Positions 25,769 through 34,286 of a DNA stretch of 64,000 nt are shown here, piece by piece (position 1 is the first letter of the stretch; every line of letters starts with the position of its first letter). The stretch is from Aminipila butyrica (GTDB lineage Bacteria; Bacillota; Clostridia; Peptostreptococcales; Anaerovoracaceae). Location of the stretch: NCBI RefSeq assembly GCF_010669305.1, contig NZ_CP048649.1:124001-188000 (forward strand). Reading direction: 5' to 3'. The notes beneath the pieces were generated by a model, which ran no database searches, had not been told where the DNA came from, and saw only the letters and a list, made by a program, of their open reading frames with translations. Position numbers and translations under genes: made by a program.

Positions 25769-25790
25769 TTGTATTACAATTATAATACAA
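25769..25790. repeat. 22-bp operator-like repeat, copy 5
   Basis: TTGTATT-N8-AATACAA, perfect arms, extended by one more pair (TTGTATTA/TAATACAA). Confidence 0.65.
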
Positions 25791-26223
25791 CGTAACAGTT
25801 GAAGCTTCTTCTCTATCTTCTAAACAGTAAAAAGATTCAAACTGACTTTTACATGAAACAAATGCCGATTTTTTCTTCAATGCTTGTTTTTCAAAGGTTT
25901 CGTGCAATTTATAATTTTGGTATGCACTGATATAGAGTAAACCTTAAATAATTTTTAGGTTTTTTGAGCCAAAACTTTAAGTAAAATTTTCGGCTGAACA
26001 TAAAACGACTCTAATTTAATGCTTAATCTTTTAAAAAGTTGGCCGAGTACTTTTTATAAACCGCTTTTTAGAAAAATTAGAATGAAGTTAGAAAAAAGAT
26101 GATTGAAAATAGTCCATTGATAAAGTGAGGTTAATTTGTAATTTCATCATTAAAAAGAACCATCATTTATGTTTACTTACCAGTTAATTGGCAAGTGATA
26201 GGATACACAGATTAAGGAGGAAA

Positions 26224-26259
26224 ATGAATTTACATTTTTTAAAATCTTGCCAGGAATAA
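26224..26259 (+). CDS. Possible 11-residue peptide with a strong ribosome site
   Basis: ATG preceded by AAGGAGG at ideal distance, then MNLHFLKSCQE and a stop. Either a leader peptide/small protein or a chance match. No known family. The only other open sequence on this strand before the terminator at 26332 is a palindrome. Confidence 0.2.
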   Translation: MNLHFLKSCQE

Positions 26260-26327
26260 AAATTTAAAATCAAGCCTCCCTTTTATATAATATAAAAGGG
26301 ATACAAATGACCAGAAAAAAGACAAAA

Positions 26328-26372
26328 AAAGCAGAGGCCTAAAATAGCTGTTTAAGCAATTTTAGGCCTCTG
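26328..26372 (-). terminator. Terminator of the efflux operon
   Basis: Perfect 14-bp stem CAGAGGCCTAAAAT/ATTTTAGGCCTCTG, followed on the minus strand by CTTTTTTTG. It lies 64 bp after the permease stop. Confidence 0.85.
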
Positions 26373-26435
26373 TTAGAACATTTATACGATTTGCGATATA
26401 TCTCAGTCTTGCTAGGCCATTTGATGGCTTTGTCT

Positions 26436-27647
26436 TTATTCGTAGCGCAGAGCTTCGATTGGATCCAGACTGGCGGCTTTCCGAGCTGGGAATATTCCGA
26501 AGAAAATACCCACGAAAGCGGAAAAGGCCACAGCCACTACGATAACCATCGGATTAATCACTACGCTGATACCCGCAACAGACATGCCGATAGCTGCGAT
26601 GCCGATACCAATGCCCGTACCAATCATTCCGCCGATAACAGACAAGATCATCGCCTCTATAAGAAACTGAGTCAGAATATCTTTGGTCTGGGCGCCTAGA
26701 GATTTACGAATACCAATCTCCCGAGTCCGTTCCGTAACGGAAACCAGCATAATATTCATAATACCAATTCCGCCTACCAGAAGAGAAATCGCAGCAATTG
26801 CCCCAATGGCGATTGACAGCGTCCCCAATATGGTATTGATGGTGCCTAGCTGAGATTCTGCCGTGTCTGCACGGTAAAACCCATCTTGCACCTTTTTTAT
26901 CTTGGTCAGATAAGCAGCAAACTCTTCTGCTTGAGCACTTTGATCCAAATTCTCATCCGCATAAATATCAATGTACGAAGCTCCCTCATCTGGATTAAGA
27001 CCCAAGGTATAAGGAATATAAGCAGAATAGTTTCCAGAGTTGTTCAGTCCAGAAAATACAGAAGCTTCCTGCTTATAGACTCCTACCACTGTTAAATCCA
27101 CATTATTTCCTAGAATAGTGACAGGAATGGTCTGGCCAACTGCATCCTCTTTATTGAAAAAGTATTTAGCGGCTTTCTCCTCAATGACGATGACTTCCTT
27201 TCGGGCAGCCACGTCACTCTTGTTGATACTCCGGCCATGAATAAGGATATTCTTTACGTCAAAGTTAAAATAGTCTGCGTCAATGCCGCTCATCTCAAAT
27301 TTACCCTTCAACCTGCCGATTTTTGCTTCGCTGGAAGCACTAGATCCCAGAACGGAGTACTTTATTTTATCGGGGAAACGAGCTCTTAGTGCTTCCAAAT
27401 CATCTTTATAAAAGAAATCCCTGGCATCAATGCCGTCCTCTGTCATCTCCCAGTTAACCATGATGTACATATTGGCATTGTAGCCTTCAAACTCTTTGCT
27501 GACAGCACCCTTGGCACTGTCTCCGATGGAAGTGATGGCGATAACTGAGCTGATACCGATAATGATGCCCAGCATGGTTAGGAAGGAACGCATTTTATTT
27601 ACTCGAATGGCGGAAAGTGCCAATTTAATGTTCTCTATAAGGAGCAT
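26436..27647 (-). CDS. MacB-like ABC transporter permease
   Basis: A 403-residue permease of the MacB/FtsX type: one N-terminal membrane helix (FLTMLGIIIGISSVIAITSIG), a large outside domain of about 220 residues, and three helices at the end with the VSVTERTREIGIRKSLGA loop that contacts the ATPase. It overlaps the ATPase gene by 13 bp and follows an HlyD-type adaptor, the YknXYZ/MacAB arrangement that exports peptides, lipids or antibiotics. There is no TolC, as expected for a Gram-positive envelope. Confidence 0.88.
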   Translation of the reverse strand: MLLIENIKLALSAIRVNKMRSFLTMLGIIIGISSVIAITSIGDSAKGAVSKEFEGYNANMYIMVNWEMTEDGIDARDFFYKDDLEALRARFPDKIKYSVLGSSASSEAKIGRLKGKFEMSGIDADYFNFDVKNILIHGRSINKSDVAARKEVIVIEEKAAKYFFNKEDAVGQTIPVTILGNNVDLTVVGVYKQEASVFSGLNNSGNYSAYIPYTLGLNPDEGASYIDIYADENLDQSAQAEEFAAYLTKIKKVQDGFYRADTAESQLGTINTILGTLSIAIGAIAAISLLVGGIGIMNIMLVSVTERTREIGIRKSLGAQTKDILTQFLIEAMILSVIGGMIGTGIGIGIAAIGMSVAGISVVINPMVIVVAVAFSAFVGIFFGIFPARKAASLDPIEALRYE

Positions 27648-28423
27648 GTCTCCACCTCCTCTTCGTTTTTAGGCACATTAGCTTCTTCTCTGGCTTTCAC
27701 TGCCTCTTTTAGCTTCCGCTGCGCTTCACCATTCTTTGTCCAGTTGTCACTGATAATCTGACCGTCCTTAAAGGTAATCACTCGATCAGTAAACTCTGCT
27801 ATATCCGGTTCATGGGTAACAATAATAACGGTGTTTCCGTTTTCCCGATTCAACTTAGTAAACAACTCCATAATCTCCACGGAGGAGCGAGAGTCCAGAT
27901 TTCCGGTCGGCTCGTCTGCCAGAATAATAGGTGGCTGATTGGCCAAGGCTCTGGCAATGGCTACCCGCTGCCGCTGCCCTCCAGACAGCTCATTTGGCAT
28001 ATGCTCCGCTCTAGTTCCAAGTCCAACGCTTTCCAGCAGCTCAAAGGCTCTCTTTTTTCTAGCCCCGGCCCCTAACTTTGCATAAATCATCGGTAATTCC
28101 ACATTTTTTAAGGCACTGGTCCTGGATATGAGATTAAAGGATTGAAACACAAAACCAATCTTTTTATTTCGTATATAGGATAGTTCCTTGTCATTCTTTC
28201 CACTGATATTGATGCCTTCCAGCATATATTCTCCACCGCTCGGTCGGTCCAGGCACCCCAATATATTCATTAAGGTCGATTTACCTGATCCAGAAGTGCC
28301 CATGATGGCTACAAACTCCCCTTTCTCAATGGCAAGGTCGATACCCTTTAGAGCCTGTACCTCAATGCTCCCGTTTTTGTAGGTCTTAATCAGACCGCAT
28401 ATATTGATTAATTCACTGCTCAT
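27635..28423 (-). CDS. MacB/LolD-type ABC transporter ATPase
   Basis: Nucleotide-binding subunit of 262 residues: Walker A GTSGSGKST, Q-loop FQSFNL, signature LSGGQRQRVAIARAL, Walker B IILADEPTGNLD and the switch histidine in VTHEPD. A C-terminal tail of about 35 charged residues goes beyond the usual end. It sits between the adaptor (17 bp upstream) and the permease (13-bp overlap). Confidence 0.92.
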   Translation of the reverse strand: MSSELINICGLIKTYKNGSIEVQALKGIDLAIEKGEFVAIMGTSGSGKSTLMNILGCLDRPSGGEYMLEGINISGKNDKELSYIRNKKIGFVFQSFNLISRTSALKNVELPMIYAKLGAGARKKRAFELLESVGLGTRAEHMPNELSGGQRQRVAIARALANQPPIILADEPTGNLDSRSSVEIMELFTKLNRENGNTVIIVTHEPDIAEFTDRVITFKDGQIISDNWTKNGEAQRKLKEAVKAREEANVPKNEEEVETCSL

Positions 28424-28440
28424 ATTATCCCTGCTTTCTT

Positions 28441-29535
28441 TTACATGGCGTTTGGATCGGAAACAGTGACTTCCATGCCGTCAGTCAAATCGTAATTAGG
28501 CGATAATACTACCTGATCACCTACTTTAATTTTATCGGTAATAATCTCGCTGTCGAAGTCTCCTTCAATACCCAGTTCTACTGGAACTTTTTGAAGCTTA
28601 CTCTTTTTTATGACAAACACGTAATCAGCCCCATCGTTAACATCTTCAAGGATAGCATCTACTGGAACTGCCAGCGTATCTGTTTTTTCATGAATGAGAA
28701 TCTCAGCCTTTGCCGTTACACCCGCTATTAGCTTTCCTTCGCTGTCTTTAATATCGATGTCTACCGGGATGACCTTTTCACTGGTAGTACCATCTTTCGT
28801 TTCACCAGAAGGCGCTATTTTTGCCACGATGCCCGTAGCCGTTCCTTCGCCCAGCACGTCGGCTGTGATGGTAACCTTTTGTCCCACTTGAATTTTACTA
28901 ATGTCGTATTCACTGACCTTTACTTTCAACTGCAGGTGCTGTAAATCTTCGATAACAAACATGGATTTATTGTCTGTGGTGTCGTTAGAATTGCTGCCTA
29001 CGGTGACATTTACTCGCGTTACCGTTCCGTCTATCGGGCTGGTAATATTTACTTTATCAAAGTCATAAGTTCCTAGAGACAGTACATCCGAATCATAAGC
29101 GGCCTTGGCTACCAGGTAGTCGTTTTCCGCCAGTGCTCCCTGTTCATACAGTAGCTTAGCATCTTCATATTTACGTTTTGATTCGGCAACTGTAATCTGT
29201 GCCTTCGCATATTGTTCATTTAAATCTCCGCTGTCCAAGGTAGCCAGCAACTGACCTTTCTTGACCCGATCTCCTTCGTCTACGTAGACAGCTTTAACCT
29301 CTGCGGCTTGAGTAGACTGAATTTCAGCTTTTTCCGAGCCTTCTACATTACCCTTTATGGAAACCACTTCTCGCAAAGTAGTCTGTTTTGCTTCGCCTGC
29401 CGTTACCGGATAGCCGGTCGTCTTAGCTTTGCCCATATTTTGTGTGAAAAAGCAGGCCACAGCTATTACTACAAAAATAACTACTGGAATAATAATCCAT
29501 TTTTTCTTGAATTTTTTCTTTTCATCTTTTGCCAT
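28441..29535 (-). CDS. HlyD/RND-type efflux adaptor (MacA/YknX-like)
   Basis: A 364-residue membrane-fusion protein: N-terminal anchor (WIIIPVVIFVVIAVACFF), lipoyl halves around a helical hairpin (VDEGDRVKKGQLLATLDSGD; KVNITSPIDGTVTRVNVTVG), then beta-barrel domains. It is first in the three-gene operon. In Gram-positive relatives the adaptor bridges to the permease and wall. The promoter is not obvious; the 280 bp upstream to the small-RNA promoter hold no gene. Confidence 0.88.
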   Translation of the reverse strand: MAKDEKKKFKKKWIIIPVVIFVVIAVACFFTQNMGKAKTTGYPVTAGEAKQTTLREVVSIKGNVEGSEKAEIQSTQAAEVKAVYVDEGDRVKKGQLLATLDSGDLNEQYAKAQITVAESKRKYEDAKLLYEQGALAENDYLVAKAAYDSDVLSLGTYDFDKVNITSPIDGTVTRVNVTVGSNSNDTTDNKSMFVIEDLQHLQLKVKVSEYDISKIQVGQKVTITADVLGEGTATGIVAKIAPSGETKDGTTSEKVIPVDIDIKDSEGKLIAGVTAKAEILIHEKTDTLAVPVDAILEDVNDGADYVFVIKKSKLQKVPVELGIEGDFDSEIITDKIKVGDQVVLSPNYDLTDGMEVTVSDPNAM

Positions 29536-29813
29536 TTATTCAATCCCCTTCTGTACATACACGTAAAATTTAATGCGTTAATCGATGCTCCCTTGCGAAA
29601 ACAGCGCACTATCTACAGCATTAATTATACAGTAAAATTCTTCTCTCATATATTAATTCTTTCTTAACAATCGCCTCTTTCTGCCCTTATCCCCTATGCT
29701 ATTCTATTATTTTCCTCGTTTTTCGACTATTATTTGCTTGTTAACACGCAAATTTAGATAAAATTTCTATTAAAAGTTTCAACAAAATCAATCAAAATAT
29801 TTTCAGAAAATAC

Positions 29814-29841
29814 TTGCAATTCTAAAAACTTATGTTATAAT
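29814..29841 (+). promoter_or_regulatory. Promoter of a candidate small RNA
   Basis: TTGCAA, 16 bp, TATAAT. No protein gene follows on this strand before a strong terminator. Confidence 0.6.
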
Positions 29842-29847
29842 AAAGAT

Positions 29848-30027
29848 ACAACACAAGCAAAAGGTACTAAATCTACTATAGATTCCATTCATTGGAAACC
29901 TAAGCTATTTTAGAAGTTGGTATCGATAGAAAGGGGTGAGTCCACCAGAAATGCAAACTGAACAGAAGTAGCACCGTTTACTGTACAAGCGTTTGAGAGA
30001 TTGTAAACGGTGCTACTTCTATTTTTT
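29848..30027 (+). ncRNA. Candidate small RNA of about 180 nt
   Basis: A complete transcription unit without a plausible protein: promoter at 29814-29841, then a hairpin TTCCA-N5-TGGAA, a GGTG-N4-CACC hairpin, and an intrinsic terminator with perfect 18-bp arms (29964-29981 and 30003-30020) and a T-run. The downstream gene is convergent, so this is not a leader. An 11-codon frame (GTG at 29938 to TAG at 29968-29970, after AAAGGGG) could make it a peptide mRNA. I recognise no known RNA family. Confidence 0.5.
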
Positions 30028-30090
30028 GTCTTATTAAGATATAAAGGCTATCGGCTTATCCTGTGAAAGGCTATGAAATATCAACTATTG

Positions 30091-30363
30091 TTATCCTATA
30101 TGCAACAAAATATAGGATAGCACCGCCAAGTTACAACAAAGTGCTGCTGGCAGTAAAATTTTAAATTTTCTTTTTCGTGTCTTATGGTGAAAGATCTGCC
30201 CGCCCATTACACTTCCAACTCCTCCCATGGCAAAAGCCGTTATTAGAAGAGTCGTTTCACTTATTCGCCATTTGTCATGCTGCGCTTTATACTTATCTAT
30301 TCCCATGAGAAGAAAAGTAACAATATTCCAAAGAGCATAGATGATTAAGAGACTATATAGCAT
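30091..30363 (-). CDS. DUF1294 membrane protein
   Basis: A 90-residue protein of the DUF1294 family with three hydrophobic segments (LYSLLIIYALWNIVTFLLMG; TTLLITAFAMGGVGSVMG; LLPAALCCNLAVLSYILL). The family signature D-K-x-x-A after helix 1 and the FxHKTRKRKF loop are present. The function of the family is unknown. It lies between the candidate small RNA and a parS site. Confidence 0.85.
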   Translation of the reverse strand: MLYSLLIIYALWNIVTFLLMGIDKYKAQHDKWRISETTLLITAFAMGGVGSVMGGQIFHHKTRKRKFKILLPAALCCNLAVLSYILLHIG

Positions 30364-30464
30364 AAATAAATTCGCCTTTCTATTTTATCTTTATGGCTAA
30401 CTTGTTTCCTACCTTTAAAAATATTATCGGGTAGTAGTTTTATGTCAATTATATAATTGCTATA

Positions 30465-30480
30465 TGTTTCACGTGAAACA
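30465..30480. other. parS centromere-like site
   Basis: TGTTTCACGTGAAACA, an exact match to the ParB-binding consensus TGTTNCACGTGAAACA. It lies 58 bp after the parB stop. Confidence 0.95.
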
Positions 30481-30494
30481 TATAGCTGAATATG

Positions 30495-30536
30495 AAGAAT
30501 CGCATTCATATATAACTATAAATGCGATTCTTTTTC
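30495..30536. terminator. Hairpin after parB
   Basis: AGAATCGCATT/AATGCGATTCT stem directly after the parB stop. The T-tract is good on the plus strand and poor on the minus strand, so termination of parB may be incomplete. Confidence 0.6.
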
Positions 30537-30537
30537 T

Positions 30538-31446
30538 TTATTTTACATTTCTTAAAAACTCAATCAACCGCTCCAGGTCTTCACGAGTATAATACTCAAT
30601 TTCAATTTTCCCTTTGTTACCAGTATGCCTCAAGCTGACTTTTGTGCCCAGTACCTCTTTTAGTTCCTCTTCTACCTTTAGTACATCTGGTGACTTTATT
30701 CTTTTTTCACTTTGTTTTTTAATTTTAGGCTCACCGATGCTCTTAACTAGGTTCTCTACTTCCCTAACAGAAAGCCCTTCTTCTACAGCTTTATCTGCTA
30801 CAGCTACTTGCAGGGTTTCATCTTCGATACCGGCAATAGCTCTGGCATGACCGTTTGTCAACCGTCCTTCTAATACATAGGCTCTAACTTCAAAAGGAAG
30901 TTTTAAAAGCCGTAGGGCATTGGTTATGTAAGGTCGACTCTTGCCTACACTTTTAGATACTTGTTCTTGACTCAACCCAAACCGTTGGATCATCTGCTGC
31001 AACGCTTCTGCCTCTTCTATAGGATTCAAGTCCTCCCGCTGCATGTTTTCTATAATAGAAATAACCATGTTTTCTTCTTCGGTCAATTCTTTTAAAATGC
31101 AAGGGACTTTCTTAAGATTAGCCTTTCTCGCAGCCCGCCATCTTCTTTCTCCCGCTACGATCTCATAACCCACTGCTGATTTTCTCAAAACAATAGGCTG
31201 TATAACACCATAAGTCTCAATAGAAGAAGCCAGTTCATCAATCTTTTCATCATCAAACCGCTTTCTAGGCTGATTTGCATTGGGTTTTATATCATTAATG
31301 TCCAAATACAAAATAGTATTCTTATTCGCTGTCTCTATATCTTCTAGACTGCTCTCCTCTTTAGTTACTTCTTTGGCATTAATTTCAACAGCACTAAAAA
31401 GCTCTTCTAATCCTCTCCCTAATCCTCTGTTCTTGGGTACTGCCAT
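30538..31446 (-). CDS. parB: Chromosome-partitioning protein ParB (Spo0J)
   Basis: A 302-residue CTP-dependent DNA clamp that loads at parS and spreads. The N-terminal CTPase domain shows PNANQPRKRFD and the GERRWRAARKA motif (about residues 115-125), the central helix-turn-helix covers LSQEQVSKSVGKSRPYITNA, and a leucine-rich dimerisation tail ends the protein. The ATG overlaps the parA stop. Three parS sites lie within 2 kb. Expected role: chromosome segregation and SMC loading near the origin. Confidence 0.96.
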   Translation of the reverse strand: MAVPKNRGLGRGLEELFSAVEINAKEVTKEESSLEDIETANKNTILYLDINDIKPNANQPRKRFDDEKIDELASSIETYGVIQPIVLRKSAVGYEIVAGERRWRAARKANLKKVPCILKELTEEENMVISIIENMQREDLNPIEEAEALQQMIQRFGLSQEQVSKSVGKSRPYITNALRLLKLPFEVRAYVLEGRLTNGHARAIAGIEDETLQVAVADKAVEEGLSVREVENLVKSIGEPKIKKQSEKRIKSPDVLKVEEELKEVLGTKVSLRHTGNKGKIEIEYYTREDLERLIEFLRNVK

Positions 31447-32219
31447 TATTCTTCTGCCTCCAAATCTAAAAACTCCTCAGCAAATTCATGATAAGCTGCT
31501 GCACCAGCGGATTTTGGGTCATATTCTGTAATAGGCATTCCATAACTAGGCGCCTCTGCTAATCGTACATTTCTCGGTATTACTGTAGTATATACTTTTT
31601 CTCGGAAGTATTTTTTCACTTCTTCTACTACCTGAATAGATAGATTGGTTCTTCCATCAAACATGCTTAAAATAACACCTTGAATTTGCAAGTTTGGATT
31701 TAAACTCTTCTTAACCAATTCAATCGTGCTCATTAGTTGGCTAACACCTTCTAAGGCGTAGAATTCACATTGAATTGGTATAAGCACACTATCTACAGCA
31801 GTAAGCGAATTGATAGTCAATAAACCTAATGAAGGCGGACAATCAATAAATATATAGTCATAATTAGACTTAATCCTGTCAATGGCCTTCTTTAACCGCT
31901 TTTCTCTGCCTTCTAACTGGACTAATTCAATCTCTGCTCCAGCTAATTGCACACTAGCCGGAATAATATCCATATTTTCTACACTAGTATGTATGATGGC
32001 CTCCTCTGGAGTGATGCTATCATCTACTAAAATCTCATAAGTAGTCCGATCTAAACCCTTTTTTGATATGCCTACACCACTAGTAGTATTTCCCTGTGGA
32101 TCAATATCAAGAATTAATACTTTTTTACCTTTTAGTGCCAAACAAGCTGCCAAATTTATATTGGTGGTAGTTTTACCTACCCCGCCTTTTTGGTTAAATA
32201 TCGCTATTGTCTTTCCCAA
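31446..32219 (-). CDS. parA: Chromosome-partitioning ATPase ParA (Soj)
   Basis: Deviant-Walker ATPase of 257 residues: NQKGGVGKTTTNINLA (residues about 8-23), the DIDPQGN switch I and DCPPSLG. The dimerising ATPase works with ParB in segregation and, in Bacillus, regulates DnaA. The start codon is TTG, with AAGGAG seven bases upstream. The stop overlaps the parB start. Confidence 0.96.
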   Translation of the reverse strand: MGKTIAIFNQKGGVGKTTTNINLAACLALKGKKVLILDIDPQGNTTSGVGISKKGLDRTTYEILVDDSITPEEAIIHTSVENMDIIPASVQLAGAEIELVQLEGREKRLKKAIDRIKSNYDYIFIDCPPSLGLLTINSLTAVDSVLIPIQCEFYALEGVSQLMSTIELVKKSLNPNLQIQGVILSMFDGRTNLSIQVVEEVKKYFREKVYTTVIPRNVRLAEAPSYGMPITEYDPKSAGAAAYHEFAEEFLDLEAEE

Positions 32220-32413
32220 AGCTTATCTCCTTTTATTTTTATGTAATTTTCTAGATAATTTCATTTTAATAAGAGTTCTATACCCTAAGTAATATTATAT
32301 TATACAACAGTACAATTAACCACTACTTTTTATAGAATATCGCATATTTTCACAAAAAAAACATAAAAAAAGCAAAATCCGAAGTCAAATCTTGTATTTT
32401 TACTAGTCTATTA

Positions 32414-32429
32414 TGTTTCACGTGAAACA
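32414..32429. other. parS site upstream of parA
   Basis: TGTTTCACGTGAAACA, identical to the site after parB. About 200 bp upstream of parA. Confidence 0.95.
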
Positions 32430-32511
32430 TACGTCAACTAAACCTAGTATTATATTAATGGATTGCATATTTCTTATTTTTGCAGATGTTTTTTATTAAC
32501 TAATTTATAAA

Positions 32512-32527
32512 TGTTTCACGTGAAACA
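32512..32527. other. parS site between noc and parA
   Basis: TGTTTCACGTGAAACA, 82 bp from the previous copy. Noc in Bacillus binds the related NBS (with a different central pair of bases), so this is read as ParB's site. Confidence 0.95.
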
Positions 32528-32551
32528 TCTATAAGTTATAAACATTTTTTC

Positions 32552-32590
32552 GCAAAAAAACCAGTTGTTCTACAAAGATAACAACTGGTT
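32552..32590 (-). terminator. Terminator of noc
   Basis: AACCAGTTGTT/AACAACTGGTT stem, then TTTTT on the minus strand. Confidence 0.8.
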
Positions 32591-32652
32591 TACACTAGCT
32601 TTTTTCTCGTTCGATTTTACATTTTTTGTAATTTTATTTTTACTTCTGTTTG

Positions 32653-33453
32653 TCAGCTCACTTTATCACAAGTACTATTTTTTGGTATCAAAATTTTGAT
32701 TTCTAACATATCTCCTAAATCCTGTTGGTAATATTTTGCATTAGACTCTGCATCCTTAATCTGATCAAAAGTCTTTCTGATGGAATTAATATAAATCTTA
32801 TAATTAATATACCTTAACTTATGGGCTTTACGCATCTCCTCCTGCTTTTTACTGAGCACATCTTCTATCAGCCGTTCTGTTTGCTTAACATTCAGGTTAT
32901 TGTCTACTACTCGATCCAGAACCCTCTTTCGCAAGTCTTCATCTTCTAATTTTAAAAGAGCACGAGCATGACGCTCAGTCAACTGATTGCTGATCAGTAT
33001 TTCCTGAATATCCTTTGGCAGTGCCAACAATCGAATCTTATTTGATATAGTAGACTGCTGCTTCCCTACCCGCTTTGAAAGTTCCATCTGAGAAAGTCCA
33101 AAATCCTCCATTAACTTCTTATAGGCAATCGCCTCTTCTAGATAGCTTAAATTTTCCCGCTGAACGTTCTCCACCAGAGCAATCAACGCGATATCTCTGG
33201 CATCCACCTCTTTAATGATTACCGGTACCCGAGAAAGCCCTGCCATTTTAGATGCCCTCAGCCGACGTTCCCCTGCAATCAAAAAATATTGCCCCTCTTT
33301 GTCCCGGCTGACGATAATAGGCTGGAGCACCCCATATTCCCGTATGGAATCAGCTAATTCCAACATATCACTTTCATTAAAGACTTTTCTAGGTTGATCT
33401 GGATTCATGCGAATCAAATCAACAGGAACCTCTGTATTTTTTTTATGAAACAT
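32653..33453 (-). CDS. noc: Nucleoid occlusion protein Noc (ParB paralogue)
   Basis: A 266-residue ParB-family protein. It has the N-terminal MNPDQPRKVFNES and GERRLRASKMAG motifs and a helix-turn-helix (LSQMELSKRVGKQQSTISNKI). Noc blocks Z-ring assembly over the nucleoid. The order rsmG-noc-parA-parB matches Bacillus, which is why it is called Noc and not a second ParB; the membrane-targeting N-terminal helix (short MFHKKNTE here) is not obvious. GGAGG eight bases upstream supports ATG 33453. Confidence 0.88.
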   Translation of the reverse strand: MFHKKNTEVPVDLIRMNPDQPRKVFNESDMLELADSIREYGVLQPIIVSRDKEGQYFLIAGERRLRASKMAGLSRVPVIIKEVDARDIALIALVENVQRENLSYLEEAIAYKKLMEDFGLSQMELSKRVGKQQSTISNKIRLLALPKDIQEILISNQLTERHARALLKLEDEDLRKRVLDRVVDNNLNVKQTERLIEDVLSKKQEEMRKAHKLRYINYKIYINSIRKTFDQIKDAESNAKYYQQDLGDMLEIKILIPKNSTCDKVS

Positions 33454-33551
33454 CAAACCATCCTCCCGATAATAAAACTTCTTGAAGCATACCCTTTGTT
33501 ACTTCTATCTTATCGAAAAGCCTGTCCAATTAAAAGCCCCTTATGATAAAC

Positions 33552-33581
33552 AAAAAACCACTGAAATTGCTATTTCAGTGG
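33552..33581 (-). terminator. Terminator of rsmG
   Basis: CCACTGAAAT/ATTTCAGTGG stem followed by TTTTTTG on the minus strand. The rsmG stop codon is in its loop. Confidence 0.8.
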
Positions 33582-34286
33582 CTCTTTCGATGGTGTTCCC
33601 GCTTTTCTTGGGTATTTTGCGGGAGTCTTCTGAACCTTGTTGATGACGATGATTAAATGATCCATATCGTAGTTGGAAAACGGAATAGACTCTTCCCGGG
33701 AAATTTGTCCTCCTAAAAGAGCAATCGCTTTCTTCCCTTCTCGAACTTCCTCCTCCGCCTTGACGCCTTTATAGGCCAGAAATGCTCCCTCTGGTTTAAC
33801 AAAGGGCAAACAATACTCTGACAAGGTCGCTAGGTTAGCCACAGCCCGAGATATGCAAATATCATACTGCTCTCGGTGCTCCTTGCTCTGACCCAAATCC
33901 TCCGCTCGTCCATGAAGAGTCGTTACATTGGTTATGCCCAAATCCGAAGTCAAATCGTCTATTATATTTAAACGTTTTTTCAAAGAATCCATGAGAACAA
34001 ACTGCTTTTGCGGAAAAAGAATAGCCAGAGGCACCCCTGGAAATCCCCCGCCGGTCCCAACATCGATTAACCGCTCTGCCTTCTGAATCTCTGGAAAACC
34101 ATAACAGGCTACGGAATCCATATAATGCTTTTTTATAAATTCTTCTTCTTCCGTGATGGCTGTCAAATTGATCTTTTCATTCCAGGTTAAAATGCCTTGC
34201 ATGTACTTCTGAAATCGGTCCATTATTACCCCATCATAAGGAATTCTCAGTTCCTCAAAGGCTCTTTCCAATAATGTCATAGTCAT
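33570..34286 (-). CDS. rsmG: 16S rRNA (guanine527-N7)-methyltransferase
   Basis: SAM-dependent methyltransferase of 238 residues acting on G527 of 16S rRNA. The SAM-binding motif is DVGTGGGFPGVPLAI (about residues 78-92), followed by LMDSLKKRLNI and SRAVANLATL. It overlaps mnmG by 4 bp (ATGA). Loss in other bacteria gives low-level streptomycin resistance. Confidence 0.96.
   Translation of the reverse strand: MTMTLLERAFEELRIPYDGVIMDRFQKYMQGILTWNEKINLTAITEEEEFIKKHYMDSVACYGFPEIQKAERLIDVGTGGGFPGVPLAILFPQKQFVLMDSLKKRLNIIDDLTSDLGITNVTTLHGRAEDLGQSKEHREQYDICISRAVANLATLSEYCLPFVKPEGAFLAYKGVKAEEEVREGKKAIALLGGQISREESIPFSNYDMDHLIIVINKVQKTPAKYPRKAGTPSKEPLK

Larger units (their letters stand above)
24930..26390. 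other. AT-rich desert upstream of the GntR pair
   Basis: About 1.5 kb without a convincing gene. It holds four more copies of the TTGTATT-N8-AATACAA repeat (listed separately), a 19-bp palindrome ACTTACATA-A-TATGTAAGT at 25641-25659, a terminator-like hairpin at 25940-25966 (AACCTTAAA/TTTTTAGGTT then T-run), a 22-bp near-palindrome at 26175-26196, and a palindrome TCCCTTTTATA-N3-TATAAAAGGGA at 26277-26301. A 72-codon frame at 25284-25502 is only Phe/Tyr/Ile-rich noise without a ribosome site. Confidence 0.6.

Noticed and set aside
29833..29854. TTATGTT-N8-GATACAA near the small-RNA promoter as another GntR-type repeat
   Set aside because: Three mismatches in fourteen arm positions in AT-rich DNA; too weak.
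32653..33453. Second parB instead of noc
   Set aside because: Gene order rsmG-noc-parA-parB and sequence fit Noc, though its membrane-targeting helix is not clear.
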